From Oegoconia quadripuncta (Eukaryota; Arthropoda; Insecta; Lepidoptera; Autostichidae): 64,000 bases of DNA. Below are positions 45,886 through 56,300 of this stretch, piece by piece. The notes under the pieces were generated by a model. The model worked only from the letters and a program-made list of their open reading frames with translations. It searched no databases and was not told the DNA's origin. The DNA lies in assembly GCA_949316235.1 (NCBI GenBank), contig OX438759.1:12127618-12191617 (forward strand), in the 5' to 3' direction. Each line of letters begins with the position of its first letter. Within the stretch, counting starts at the first letter, position 1. Position numbers and translations under genes: made by a program.

Positions 45886-46488
45886 ACATTGTTTACTTGG
45901 GTAAAAAAACGCATGGTTTCAAAAGCTCTTTACTCAAGGAATAAGTACTTCTTAATACAAGAAACTAATTTACTTGAATTAAGAAATTTTGGAATGTAAA
46001 AGTTTTTAATATGAAGAAATGCATAACTCCTTAAGTCAAGAAATTCATTTACTTAGATAAAGAAAGTTTGTGATTTTGTACTGAGAGTTCTTGACGTTCA
46101 AACAAAGATATTTTAAATCTCAGCTTAAAATTATAACATATCCATCTAAAGAAAAAAAGCTCAACTTGAACGAATGTTCTCTTGAAACCAGTTTGTAAAT
46201 TAATTTCATCCAAGATTTGTATTACTTAAACCAAATATTTTTTAAAATTTCTTGAAGAAAATATTGTTTAAAACAGAAATAACATTATTTACTAAGACAG
46301 AGACCTCAAAAATGTCTTCTATTAAGAATATTCTCTTGAAACAACGTATTTTGGCAGATTCTAAACAAGAAAACGGAAACGTTTAATTGAAGAACGTTAT
46401 TTTAATCGAGCAAAATAAAGTCTTAAAGCTAGACATTATGTATTTAAATATTCAAAAGAATAAAATGTCTTGGACCAAAGACACATCC
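45886..46488. repeat. Right subterminal motif array
   Basis: Motifs such as TTACTTGAATTAAGAAA, CCTTAAGTCAAGAAATTC, TTACTTAGATAAAGAAAG, TTTCTTGAAGAAAAT and CTCTTGAAACAA recur roughly every 30-60 bp. They are related to those of the left end. Confidence 0.65.
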
Positions 46489-46506
46489 AAATCTTTTTTT
46501 TCCGTG
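46489..46506 (-). repeat. Right terminal inverted repeat
   Basis: On the minus strand this reads CACGGAAAAAAAAGATTT, the partner of 39795-39812. Confidence 0.85.
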
Positions 46507-46512
46507 TACCTA
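46507..46512. repeat. Right target-site duplication TACCTA
   Basis: TACCTA directly follows the CCGTG terminus and matches 39789-39794. Confidence 0.85.
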
Positions 46513-46775
46513 GAGAAGTTTTTGTCAAACACCGAAATTCGTATTGAGAGATTAAAAGAAAGTAATTCCAGTCGCGTCTCCAATAAATTTTTTATTAAAT
46601 ACCTATTCAGATCACCCAATTCATTAATACCATTAGCATAAAAAGATGCGTGAATAAAATATTGAATGATCTCCTTTATACTGGCAAAGTTTCCAGCGGG
46701 ATATTGCTTAATGTAAAAACTTTGGACCTCGATTTGGTTGAATGTAAATGGACAGTTTTCGACTGCGTGCTCCAC
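46513..46775 (-). other. Unrecognised open frame cut by the element insertion
   Basis: The minus strand is open for about 87 codons from 46775 to the insertion point, unusually long for this AT-rich sequence. It includes CPFTFNQIEVQSFYIKQY and IIQYFIHASFYANGINELG. In the empty-site order the frame stays open about 40 more codons on the left flank. No family is recognised; it may be a host or mobile-element coding fragment. Confidence 0.35.
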
Positions 46776-47384
46776 CCCGATTCATGTTTCACTAATAGGT
46801 ATAAAGTTTTTGGCTGGTTGTTTCGTACATTTTGCAATGTTGGATTTCGATGCATGTGAAATACTGCCCCTCACTTTAAAATTGTAGGTAATCTGAATTT
46901 ATGATACGTGGACTGTTCCGTAACTAATTCTATGAAAACAATGCCAGACAATATGTAGGTAGATTAAGGTCTAAACTCAACTGTGCAAGTGAAATGTTAC
47001 GAAAAACTCTAAATTGACGTCTATAAATTAGACCAAACCTGTATAAAATCTCCATAAATGTGTGGAAACTATCCCTGCAAAATCCGCAAAAGTAACTTCG
47101 CTCGTTAGAATTACAAAATCTAAAGGTAAAGTTGGATGCCGACAAAATGCTAACGATCGGAATGAAATTCGTATAGCTCTGAATTTTCTAGCTATTATTA
47201 TTCTAAAGTTTCTCTCTCAACTTGATGTTACAGAGAAAATAGAATTTTTCAATTTCAGTTAATCTAATATCAGACTTAATTTCATGCAAATGGTATAGAA
47301 TAGAATGCATCTGCATAATTTTCATCACAACTATACCAACTCCATTTCTAAAGTCAGAGTTCCGTTACATTTTATACATGGCCC
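46776..47384. other. Unassigned AT-rich spacer
   Basis: A minus frame at 46930-47145 (71 codons, with YFCGFCRDSFHTFMEIL) is of the same sense as 46513-46775 and could belong to the same old coding unit. I cannot identify it. Confidence 0.35.
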
Positions 47385-48235
47385 CCGCCATTTATCTCCG
47401 CGCTGGATCCAATTTACCACACCGCCGGCTAAACTTTTCTAGCTAGTTAGCATTTGCGGCTCATCGACTCGCACGTAATATTTATTATGCCTCCACTTCA
47501 GCCTTCTCCACGGCTCGGAACGCCTCATTACGAGCTTTCAGCGCACTTTTAAATTTGACTCGTTCTACTTCAGATAGAGCTTTACTGGCAATTTATTGCA
47601 CCATCCATCCAACTTTGAAGACGTCCACTGAATTTATAGAAGATATTCCCCCCCTTCTTTAGGTACCGTATTACCTATAAAACCACCAGAGTGATGTGTG
47701 TAGTGGATTACATTTATGTATATTGTTCTGCGTTACGTAACTCCTCAGAAGGAGGCTCTTGCTAGTGGAGGAGTCGGACTGCGGACATCCTCCCTCCTCA
47801 GGTAGAGCGGCGGGGCGCGTATATGGTCTCATTTCGTACGTGATGATAGCGCCCATTGTTGGTGCGATAACGCACAATGAACCGATAGGTCTTAGTTTCT
47901 GTCTAAATAGCTCATATACGAGGCGATTTAGAAAATAATTAATGTCGATAGGGCAGTGTGCGAGACGTGTTAGGTAATAGGCGACTGCGCGAGCGGGATG
48001 GCAAACGGCGCGCGCCGCCTTGGCTATTGATCGTGGGGAATGACGCCCGGGGTGACCCAAATAGAGCCTCCGTGCACCCTCCGCCCTCAAACCAGCCTCC
48101 CCGCGTTGCCGCCCCGCGCTCGCGCCCGCCGACGACCGCTCGACGACGAATTTTCATATCAGCCGGTCCTTCACGGCAAAGGAATGGCCCGTAGCCCCGA
48201 CTCCGATCTAGCCTTACATAATACATCACGAACGC
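47385..48235. promoter_or_regulatory. GC/CpG-rich blocks, possible regulatory or 5' region
   Basis: Two blocks (about 47385-47560 and 47740-48230) are far more GC-rich than the flanks. 47985-48140 is packed with GCGCGC/CCCGCG strings. Open frames on both strands (47671-48090 minus, 139 codons; 47939-48229 minus; 47958-48243 plus) are what GC-rich DNA gives by chance, and none has a recognised domain. In a CpG-poor AT-rich insect genome such blocks often mark promoters, 5' untranslated exons or conserved noncoding elements; which of these applies is undecided. Confidence 0.35.
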
Positions 48236-51200
48236 CCTGTTGAATTATCTCCTAAATCTCTTTGTCCTTAAACATTTGACATCTGCTATTATAAGGGTCC
48301 TCAGCTCGGCCTCCTTCGCGACACGACAACGTGCTTACTTAAAGTTTTATTAAATCGACTGAAGAATTTGAGGTTCTTACTGCGGAAGATGTGATGTCAC
48401 TGACTAAACTGATTTTTATACAGGATCAATCCTCGCTATAATTTTACTTAGATCCACTAGAAATTCATTAGATCTAAAGTTATTCATATCCGGAATGTAA
48501 TAATTTGATTTCATGTTGTGCGCGGAGCACGTAGGAACTGACCTATGCCGTGGTCCCCGGGCGGGTCGGTGCATGCGTGGTTGGTAGAAAGTCGACTGAG
48601 AGCTGGCATAATGCATCCAATATTGATCGACATGTTTTTACCAGGCAATCGTGGCCGTATACTCTACCTAAATATTCATCGTCTGTGAAATAGACCTGTT
48701 TGGTTTGATCCCTTCTCCACGAGACTGGTACGTCTGGTGTACCTGCTGCGGATATTTTTTGCTATTGTATTTAAATAATCTTAATTTAAAGCATTTATGA
48801 AATGGAAATATTTTTACAATGAACAAAAGTTGAAAAATATCGGAATAACTATGAATCAAGTGAAACAATGAGGAGAAAATCCTTTTGTTTAACGTTCCAG
48901 TCCAGACCTGGTGAAATGAAAAATACGCGCATCCAGGGCACGGCGGACGCTCAAATTGAAAAGTGTGCAACTTTTTATTGTACCCGGGGAGGCATAGTCT
49001 GGGTAATAGGGTTGCGATCGTTGAATTTGGTTGCTAGTTGTATTGTACGTGACTTCCTCTTGATTTGTTGTCGGCTGCCTTGAAATTTGCTATAAGAATA
49101 AAACTCATTCTACAATCGTAAGTACCCTAAAAAGAAAAAACATTTAGTCTTCACAGTACATTGTAAGCCAAGTCTACGAGCAGCGACTATCTCGCATACT
49201 CCGTTACCACAAATTCCCCAATTTTCATACTGAGAGAAGATCTCGTCCTTGTAGTGATGGGATATAAGGCTTTTGATGATGTATTTTTATGTTGAGTCAA
49301 TTAGTTTTAAATTTCAAACGAGCACATTTATATAGACGTCAGTTGCCAACCCTATCTCCTAGAGATTACGGATAAAATGTTTCAGTCGTCGCTTCAGTGC
49401 ATTTACGACCAACTTTTAAACCGACTGTTGCAATAATGTTACTCGTAACTGCAACGTCGACTGCAGATTTTTAACCGACTGCGCTTAACAAAGTTGTAAA
49501 ATTATTTCGGTGTTAGCGAACTGAAAAGTTTTAGAAGTTTGTGAAAGCTTATACTCGTAGTTGATTACTGTGTTTTTTGTTTCACAACAGAGGGAGTATG
49601 TTCTAATTTAAACGTATAAAAAACCCAATGTGTCCTAAAACCACAGATCATAAAAACAAGGGAGAAATATGGTCAGTACGGGTTCTAGTGTCGCCGCGTT
49701 TAAAGTAGTGTGTGTTTTGTTACACTTAACCAAACGATCTGATTGTTACTCACACAATCTAAATCACGTGCGTATGGATACGAAGTCTGTATAGCGATTA
49801 TGGCACCACATACACTATAAACACATTTCTGTATCTTAACTGGCAACACAGGAGCTTCATGTAGTTCCTTTCCGTGTTCTACTAGTTTTGGCCAAGCTGT
49901 ACCTCAAATATTTAGGTAATGCTCAAGTTTAGATCAAAGGATGCTGTCTCTTTCACATTTACAAATCGCTCTGTGTCAAATTCAGGGATATGTGTAAAAT
50001 TATAATCGCTTTCTGTTAACATTATTAGTATTCAAAGTTTTATTACGAGGTCACACTGAGATTAAAGCAGTTGCAACCCTAGCAATGTCTGCATGAGATT
50101 GTGAATAAAATGTCGCCTGTTTTTACATTTTACTGTAAAACTGTCAGCCGCAACAAATTAAGTATACAAAGTAGGCTACTTATTTACGAGCTAGAGAATC
50201 TGTTGTTGAGATACATAGCTAATTTACTGACGGATATCAACCGGGAAAATGTTTATGAAAAGGTTTCCAAAAGAGAGTGTATGTACAATATTAATTCTGT
50301 GGTGTAGATAAAATAAAATTGTCACAAATAATACAACGCCAAATTAACTACAGTACAGTAATATCACTTTTAAAATAAGTAATAATATTTTGTACTTCTT
50401 TTTTTCCATTTTGTACTGACTCCCACTTTACACCAAAGTAAGGCGCCTAAGGAGATGTATTTATAAAGGATGTTGAAGGCTCTTATTACACTCTAAGAGC
50501 ACACTAGCTGGCTGGGACATATCAATATTTGCTGACGCGGTATTACAGTGAAAGGCGTCGAGTAGCGGAAATTAATATCTGATAGGTTGCGCCCCAGGCA
50601 GCCCACCGGAATAGCATTCCCCATGGCTACTTCAAGGTGATAAGAGTACCTTCCAATCATAAACCTATACTTTTTTTTAATTTAATGCATTACTCGTCAA
50701 AACTGAATATTCGAAATATTTAACCTTTAATAATAGCGTTGATGGATGATTTGAACTACGGAAATTCTTCAATCCTTAATTTGTCCTGATCAAGATATAT
50801 GCAAACTACTTATCTGCTATCAACATCTGCTCGATCATCTGAAAAAGCTTTTCATAAATCCAATTAAATTTAATTGATCATTCGTTTGCAATTTCTTTTG
50901 AGTCGATGACTTCTTGGCTCTATTCCCGTTGTTTGATTTCTGTTCACAATCAACTGTTCAAATAGTAGATGTTTACGACCTAGTATTTCTGACGGTTCTC
51001 CCTCGATACATAAAGGGGCCATATCGAATCGATCATTACTCGCCTGCTAAGAGCTAAGTGGCATTTTATCGATTCTTTAAAAATAACTTGAATGCACTGG
51101 TGATACTGTAGCTGTAAGGGGAAGTTTTTCTTATTAGTGATCATTTATGCAAATTCTACAGTCTAGAATATTCTATCTCACGTAGAATATTCGCCGACTT

Positions 51201-51940
51201 CGACTGAGACTTTAGTTTTGAACTCTTACGTATTTCAGGACTACGAAAATTACACTTTCATCACCCCCATGCATCCTCTACATAGGTGGCTGTCGGTACC
51301 ACCTAGGTTGATTGTTTGTTAAGTAGGCAGATACCAGTTAAGATTTCTACCAGGATTAAACCTTGGATATTCAGGCTCAACAGAACGTGCATTTTATATA
51401 TGTAGTCTTGTAATACAGATTTTTTCGCTGATATTTTTGGTCGGACAAAGAATTTAATGGTCCTGATGTAATGCGTCTAAAGCCCCTTCGTAGCTACGAG
51501 TATACCGGGTTCTACTCTGCGATAATAAATTACGTGTGCGTGTGTTCCAGAGGTGAGTCTTGCGGATTTCGCCGAGCGGTTTTCGCGCCCGCAGACCCCT
51601 TTGGTCATAAAATGTTTACGTCTACAATTTATTATACATGCAGAGGTTATGACATTAACATAATGCGAATGCAATAAAATGAATTCATTCACTCATCATA
51701 AAAAATCCGCCAATCACCACGTAAACGTGAGTCAGTTATATAGTCTAATACGTTTAGAAAAGCATTATGAAATGAGCAGTAATGTTTTACGTTTATCCTT
51801 CAAATGTTTTCTTTAGCAATTATAAAGATTTGAATCCGCCCTTATCTTATTTATGGAACAGGTACAGTACCGACTGTTATTCCGTGGAAAATTTGCGTCC
51901 TTCAAGATAAGCCCATCTGTCAATACTCAACATTACATTA
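48236..51940. other. Unassigned AT-rich spacer
   Basis: Small GC-richer spots occur at 48530-48580 (possible repeat B fragment) and 51545-51600. Open frames at 48416-48616 (-), 48668-48970 (-), 48868-49083 (+), 50101-50307 (+) and 51471-51692 (both strands) carry no recognised domain. Confidence 0.4.
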
Positions 51941-53250
51941 GGGCTGGGCGCGGCGCCGAGACGACTTTTGTCCACCCACTTTCGCCGCCCGCCCTACAGA
52001 GAAATGTGCTATAAAAATTTATTAAAGCCATATCGGTGTATGACTTTGTCCTCCAGATATTTATAAAAACTTTAGATTCGGTTATCTATCTAAAATCTGT
52101 AATTGAAATTCCCATTTAAAGTAGATTAAATCGTAATATATATTATTTCGATTTCGGAAAACGTATAGAATCGTGACATGCCTCGGAGGAGGAAAGATTC
52201 TCGATTAGGCGAGGCTGTCAACCTGCCGGTTGTGGAAGGTTACGAGCGGGCCGGAGCTGGCGTGGCCGGCGGTCGGCAGAGCGCGCCGTCGCCGTACCAT
52301 GCGCGGCGGGATGCGCGCGGTGGTGGCGGTGGCGGCGCTGGCGTCGTGACGCAGTGTGACGTCAGTGCGCCGTCGGCTCGATACGCGCCGGCCCCGCCGT
52401 CAGTCGCCGCCCGAAGCAGGCTGTCGAGTGTCGCGCCCCACGCGCCTCCGCCTCGCGTACTCTCTTATACCGGGTTTCAGTTTCGTACCACGATGACATA
52501 GCCCCAGTGCCGTGCGACGAGACTACGTGGAAGCGCACGAATTTTTAAGTTTTTTGTTGGAACGTGGAAACCGTAAAGGTCCCCGTTGTTGCAGAACTAA
52601 CGACCCACCCCGCTCCGTTGAGGGACTGAGGCGAGACCGAGAGGCGGCTTGCTCCTTTATATCCGCCTTTTCATAGAGACTAGCGAGAATGGGCGAGGTG
52701 AGTGCGGCGCAGCTTGCAGTAGTGCTTGCCCTTAGTCTTTCTATTAGCGAGCTCGGACCAGCCAAGATAGTGCTTTCGTGAAGGTGTTGAGTGCATGCAG
52801 ACAGTGAGTGCGGATGGTAAAGCCGACGAGCCCTGGCACGCCGGCAGCCGCTGCTGCTCCTCTGCTTGTGAAGTGCTTTCCGGGCATGACCCTTGCGTCG
52901 TCTCACGCAGGACACCATTTGCACGTACCATCGCCTTTGTTCTGTTCCAAGTTACGTTTGTGATCCATAAACACACATATAGCTCACGTAGTGGACGAAT
53001 TTGTGGTCATTTTAAACTTTTCGTTTTTAAATTCCTTCGATCGATCATTTTTTCCTGCACTTAGTGGACTATGTAGTTTTTACTTTTATCGTCGTCTCTG
53101 TATTATTTAAATAATTATGTAGTGTAAGGGTAGTGTGGTGAAGTTGGAGATTGAGGAGGAGCAGTGTGTCAGGCCGCGGCCGGCGCCGGCCGCGTTGCGT
53201 AACGTGCCGTATCGATCTGTGCGGGGAGCGACACACAGCTCCGTGGTGTT
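51941..53250 (+). promoter_or_regulatory. CpG-rich promoter-like block
   Basis: 51945-52000, 52180-52500, 52600-52920 and 53140-53240 are GC- and CpG-rich, together about 1.3 kb, the largest such block in the window. A TATA-like TTTATAT lies at about 52656 and an initiator-like TTTCAGTTT at about 52473. The block contains an ATG-plus-donor signal (next entry). The long open frame 52178-52501 (+, with a poly-Gly/Ala-rich translation) is likely a composition artefact. Confidence 0.45.
52689..52697 (+). CDS. Possible first coding exon (M-G-E) with GTGAGT donor
   Basis: GCGAGAATGGGCGAG is followed immediately by GTGAGTGCGG: an ATG in a good context (purine at -3, G at +4), three codons, then a near-consensus 5' splice site at 52698, all inside the CpG-rich block. 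This is a common layout for a first coding exon of an insect gene with a long first intron. No downstream exon of such a gene was found in the remaining 11 kb, so the rest would lie outside the window. Low confidence; chance occurrence is quite possible. Confidence 0.2.
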
Positions 53251-53639
53251 TCACTTGCCACCACTGAACCACTTCCTCTATACACCCCAACAAATCGGAA
53301 TTGTGATTAATTTGACAGGCAAATTGATCTACTGTATTAGAAACTAAAGCGGCAGATTCCATCTACTATATTCAACTTCGTTTTTTCTCGAATGATCACT
53401 GGAGGAGTTCTCCCTTTAGAAAACCGACATTATGCATTTTTCCTACCGCAATCGTAAGTTTATACAAAGGCAGAATTTCTGTTTTTTAGTTTATTGTATT
53501 TAAATAGAACTACATATTATGTAACCCTCTCTCTTCATGACTCCCTAAAAGGGAATATTGTGTGGTGGTTTGTCAGGAACCCTTGCAGAAAATATTAAAG
53601 ATGTAACCCTAGGAAATTTAATTCTTAAATATCTTTTCT
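53251..53639. other. Unassigned spacer
   Basis: Nothing recognised after the CpG-rich block. Confidence 0.4.
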
Positions 53640-53885
53640 GAAGATCAATATCGAACGATCTGATCTAATAAGGTGTGGTGATTCGAAAACGTGCTTGATG
53701 TGTGTGATGTCGCTCCACCGTACTGAATCCACCAGATTAGTTTATATAATTTAAACTTATTTTAACCAACGCCAATGCAGAGATCGCTGTTAGCGATAAG
53801 GCCGCCTAATTTGTAGTTTCTATAAGATATTTAAATGGACCTTCCTTATTTAAACAATAAAGCGTATTTGATTTGATTGACATTT
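53640..53885 (+). mobile_element. LINE 3' UTR fragment
   Basis: CGCTGTTAGCGATAAGGCCG CCTAATTTGTAG is followed by AACAATAAAGCGTATTTGAT TTGATTGA. This is the signature 3' region and tail of a lepidopteran non-LTR element, the same family as the minus-strand piece at 14165-14375. Confidence 0.7.
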
Positions 53886-55024
53886 TGTGAAGCTGCACCC
53901 GTGAGATAGATCTCGAACAACTCTATACATCATTCTCAATCAAAAATCTGTGATTCAAATAAAGTTCTCCTACCGTTTAGTTCACATTTAGAAATTAATT
54001 TAAACAATTATTAAGTAATTTAAACAATTTATCATTTTTATTCCAAATCTGAAACTATTAATGGAATGAGTTCAACATAAATCGATATGGACCGGTTTCT
54101 GTACAAAATTAGTTGCCCCACTCTATCCTATCTTTAGTAATAATAACTATATTATTATCTGCTGGGCAAAGGCCTCCCTCATAAGTATAATAACTATAAC
54201 TAAATTGATAATGTAACTAAAACTCGACTACAAAAAAAATGAGAATTCAATTATCCTAAATAATAAAAACTACCGCGCATGATTGATTTCACATTTCGAA
54301 TCAACATGGCTCCCATGGGTACCACTCGTGACACATTTATCATTTATCAAAATTGGTCCAGTAGTTTATCGCTATGATAGATCATATATAACTAACTGCT
54401 ATAATAATTGTAACCCTTCCTTTTCGGCTTGCCGTAGTCGAGTAAAAATCTAATAAAAATCACGATTAAAAAGAAAGAAAATTAATCATAATGACATCAA
54501 AGATATTTCCAATTTACTCATCACAATTTATCATCAGTTGAGATTGAGGACGAATCCTACCGTATCGATTAACCTCGATCTAAGCACGTAACTTACTGCG
54601 AAAGTTATAAAACCAGTAGGTATAGCTGCAGGACATAAACACATTTATGATGTACTAAAACAAATGAGTATAGATATGGGAACTATATAATCGCTTATGA
54701 GACTTACTAAAAAGCTGAGTAATCTGGACGTCCAGCCGAGTTGTATATATATATATTTTTTTTTAATCTTTATTTAATTCAGGGACTTGAGTCCTTCTAG
54801 ACATGACAGTCCCATCGTACCCTGACCAAGATTCACTGATGAGAAGATACAAACATATTATAGAGTTGTATATGTATAGTACAACTCCGGCAGAACTGTA
54901 TGTGGAGATTAACGCTTTGCTTCTGAACGTTACCAAATACCATATGATTTCCCAATTTTTCTTAACCGAAAAGAGACAAATCACACATTCATAATTTTAA
55001 TGGTATTGTGAATATTGGCCATCT
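53886..55024. other. AT-rich spacer with an RTE 3' end remnant
   Basis: A short RTE-type 3' end in reverse orientation lies at 54140-54190 (ATCTGCTGGGCAAAGGCCTC CCTC). A TATATATA run and T10 lie at 54738-54768. Open frames at 54763-54994 on both strands are unsupported. Confidence 0.45.
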
Positions 55025-55165
55025 TCACCCCACTTCTTGCAAGCTTGAGGTCTTGAAGTGGAGGGTGAATTTACGGGAACTTCGCGCTGCGTCTTGGGCT
55101 ACATCATCATTTACCACCAGGTGAGATTGTAGTCAAATATGTCTCCAGTTCTTCATAAAAATATA
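55025..55165 (+). mobile_element. LINE 3' end, NLGIFKxRV family
   Basis: Translation gives SLEVLKWRVNLRELRAASWA TSSFTTR stop, then GATTGTAGTCAAATATGTCT CCAGTTCTTCATAAAAA, matching the 3' untranslated text of 15558-15600. Confidence 0.65.
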
Positions 55166-55254
55166 TCTTTTTAGATGCTAATAAGCAATTTCTCGAAAAG
55201 ACATGCAATAGTTTCTTTTTTTTTCCAGAAATTAGTTATTAACCCGAAAGCTAT

Positions 55255-55380
55255 TGCTATTTTATTTATTTAACACTTTATTGCCTAGAAGTATACAAAC
55301 ATAGGACAGAAATTACAATACACTAAAGGCGAGCTTATATCTTATGTCAGGACATTGCAGTTTTCACTTATTTAAATTTC
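55255..55380 (-). mobile_element. LINE 3' UTR, minus strand
   Basis: TTTATTTATTTAACACTTTA TTGCCTAGAAG, ACAAACATAGGACAGAAATT and ACTAAAGGCGAGCTTATATC are the reverse-strand 3' end (with AATAAAGTG poly-A signal) of a common lepidopteran non-LTR element. Confidence 0.6.
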
Positions 55381-56100
55381 ATGCTACCCAGAAACAGAAC
55401 TAAAGTGAATTAGTACTCAGAATATATGTAAATTCATTCATAATCTCAACTCTTTGGTTCTGGCAGAATTATCAGCGTTGTGAGGTCTCCCTGCAACTTT
55501 ATGCTGAGTCAGATCCAATTCGTTGGCCTGGTACAGGGCGCACATAAATTATAAAATTGTCTGGCTTTTAAATTAATCGCAACAACGCATCACTAGTGCA
55601 TAAGCCAAGTGCATTAGTACACTTGGTACAGTCAGCACATGAACTAGAAAACTACCAATATAAGAAGAGATTGCTCTACTATAGCCGTGCATACTGCATG
55701 CGGCGGTTTCAAAGGTCACTGTTAAACTCGACGTTCTGTCAACTGTACATGCACGTAGGCGAAAAGAATATTCCTTGGGTCGAAGGAAGTAGCTAACAGG
55801 TAGCTGGAGCCGGCTATGCCTCGGACACGGAGAGTACTGAAGGTTTATTAGAAAATTGCCTCGTCATTATGTCATTTAAATCGCATAGAGTGCCGTCCCT
55901 CTATTTGAGTATTTCCTTTATCCTTTGTGACGACAGCACGCATCAATTAGGATGCCAGACGGAGTCCTTGGGGTGTTTCCTAATGTACATAAAACTTAAT
56001 TCTAAGAAATACTTTGCAATTTAAAGTCAAGAGTGGGGCCAGCTAATATCATCTAATACTAATGCACTTAGCTCTTCTCAATGCAGCCTCCTTCATCGTT
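55381..56100. other. Unassigned spacer
   Basis: A 66-codon plus frame at 55596-55796 has no recognised domain. Confidence 0.4.
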
Positions 56101-56104
56101 TTCT

Positions 56105-56300
56105 TTATTTTACTCATGTATATAACTCTAGGTCTTTCAGTTCCTCATTTCTACTATACCTCCAATATAACTCGAAGAATATCGATCCGGCGTGCGCAGC
56201 TTTGGCCGCTCCCCAATTAAATGAATAGACTAAGGTAGCAGGTGTCAGCCGCTGGAAACAAGGCTTATTCAGCAGTGGGCTAGGGTAAAATAATGATGAT
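56105..56300 (+). mobile_element. RTE-type LINE 3' end
   Basis: AGCCGCTGGAAACAAGGCTT ATTCAGCAGTGGGCTAGGGT AAAATAATGATGATAAT is the plus-strand RTE terminus (W-K, then 'CAGCAGTGGGCT', then GATGATGA). The minus-strand frame 56114-56317 is antisense to it. Confidence 0.65.

Larger units (their letters stand above)
39795..46506. mobile_element. 6.7 kb TIR DNA element carrying a spliced SAM-like gene
   Basis: The left terminus CACGGTAAAAAAGGATTT (39795-39812) and the reverse complement of the right terminus CACGGAAAAAAAAGATTT (46506-46489) match at 16 of 18 bases. They are flanked by the 6-bp direct repeat TACCTA. Both subterminal zones (about 39812-40650 and 45890-46490) are very AT-rich and densely set with related short motifs such as CTTGAAATAAAG, CTTAGATTAAG, CTTAAATTAAAG on the left and ACTTGAATTAAGAAA, CTTAAGTCAAGAAA on the right. 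The left zone also holds diverged tandem units (AAAACAATATTGTT, then AGTCAT, repeated near 40109 and 40340). The interior carries one minus-strand five-exon gene (41341-43337) and a nested LINE fragment (43845-44060). No DDE transposase, helicase, integrase or polymerase was recognised. The TSD length and TIR do not let me name a superfamily with certainty. Confidence 0.85.

Noticed and set aside
45890..45912. Second GGTAAAAAA terminus making two nested elements
   Set aside because: GGGTAAAAAAACGCATGG resembles the left TIR loosely but lacks the CACGG start and has no matching TSD. The 39795/46506 pair is far better supported.
39795..46506. Polinton/Maverick (6-bp duplication, large size)
   Set aside because: The 6-bp TSD fits, but the TIRs are about 18 bp rather than hundreds of bases, the length is less than half the usual, and no polymerase B, integrase, ATPase or capsid gene is visible.
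47671..48243. Overlapping minus and plus open frames of 67-139 codons
   Set aside because: Both strands are open at once because stop codons are scarce in GC-rich DNA. No motif, no splice logic.
52178..52501. 107-codon GC-rich open frame as a protein gene
   Set aside because: It is low-complexity (Gly, Ala, Pro, Arg rich), explained by the CpG-rich composition, and no domain is visible.
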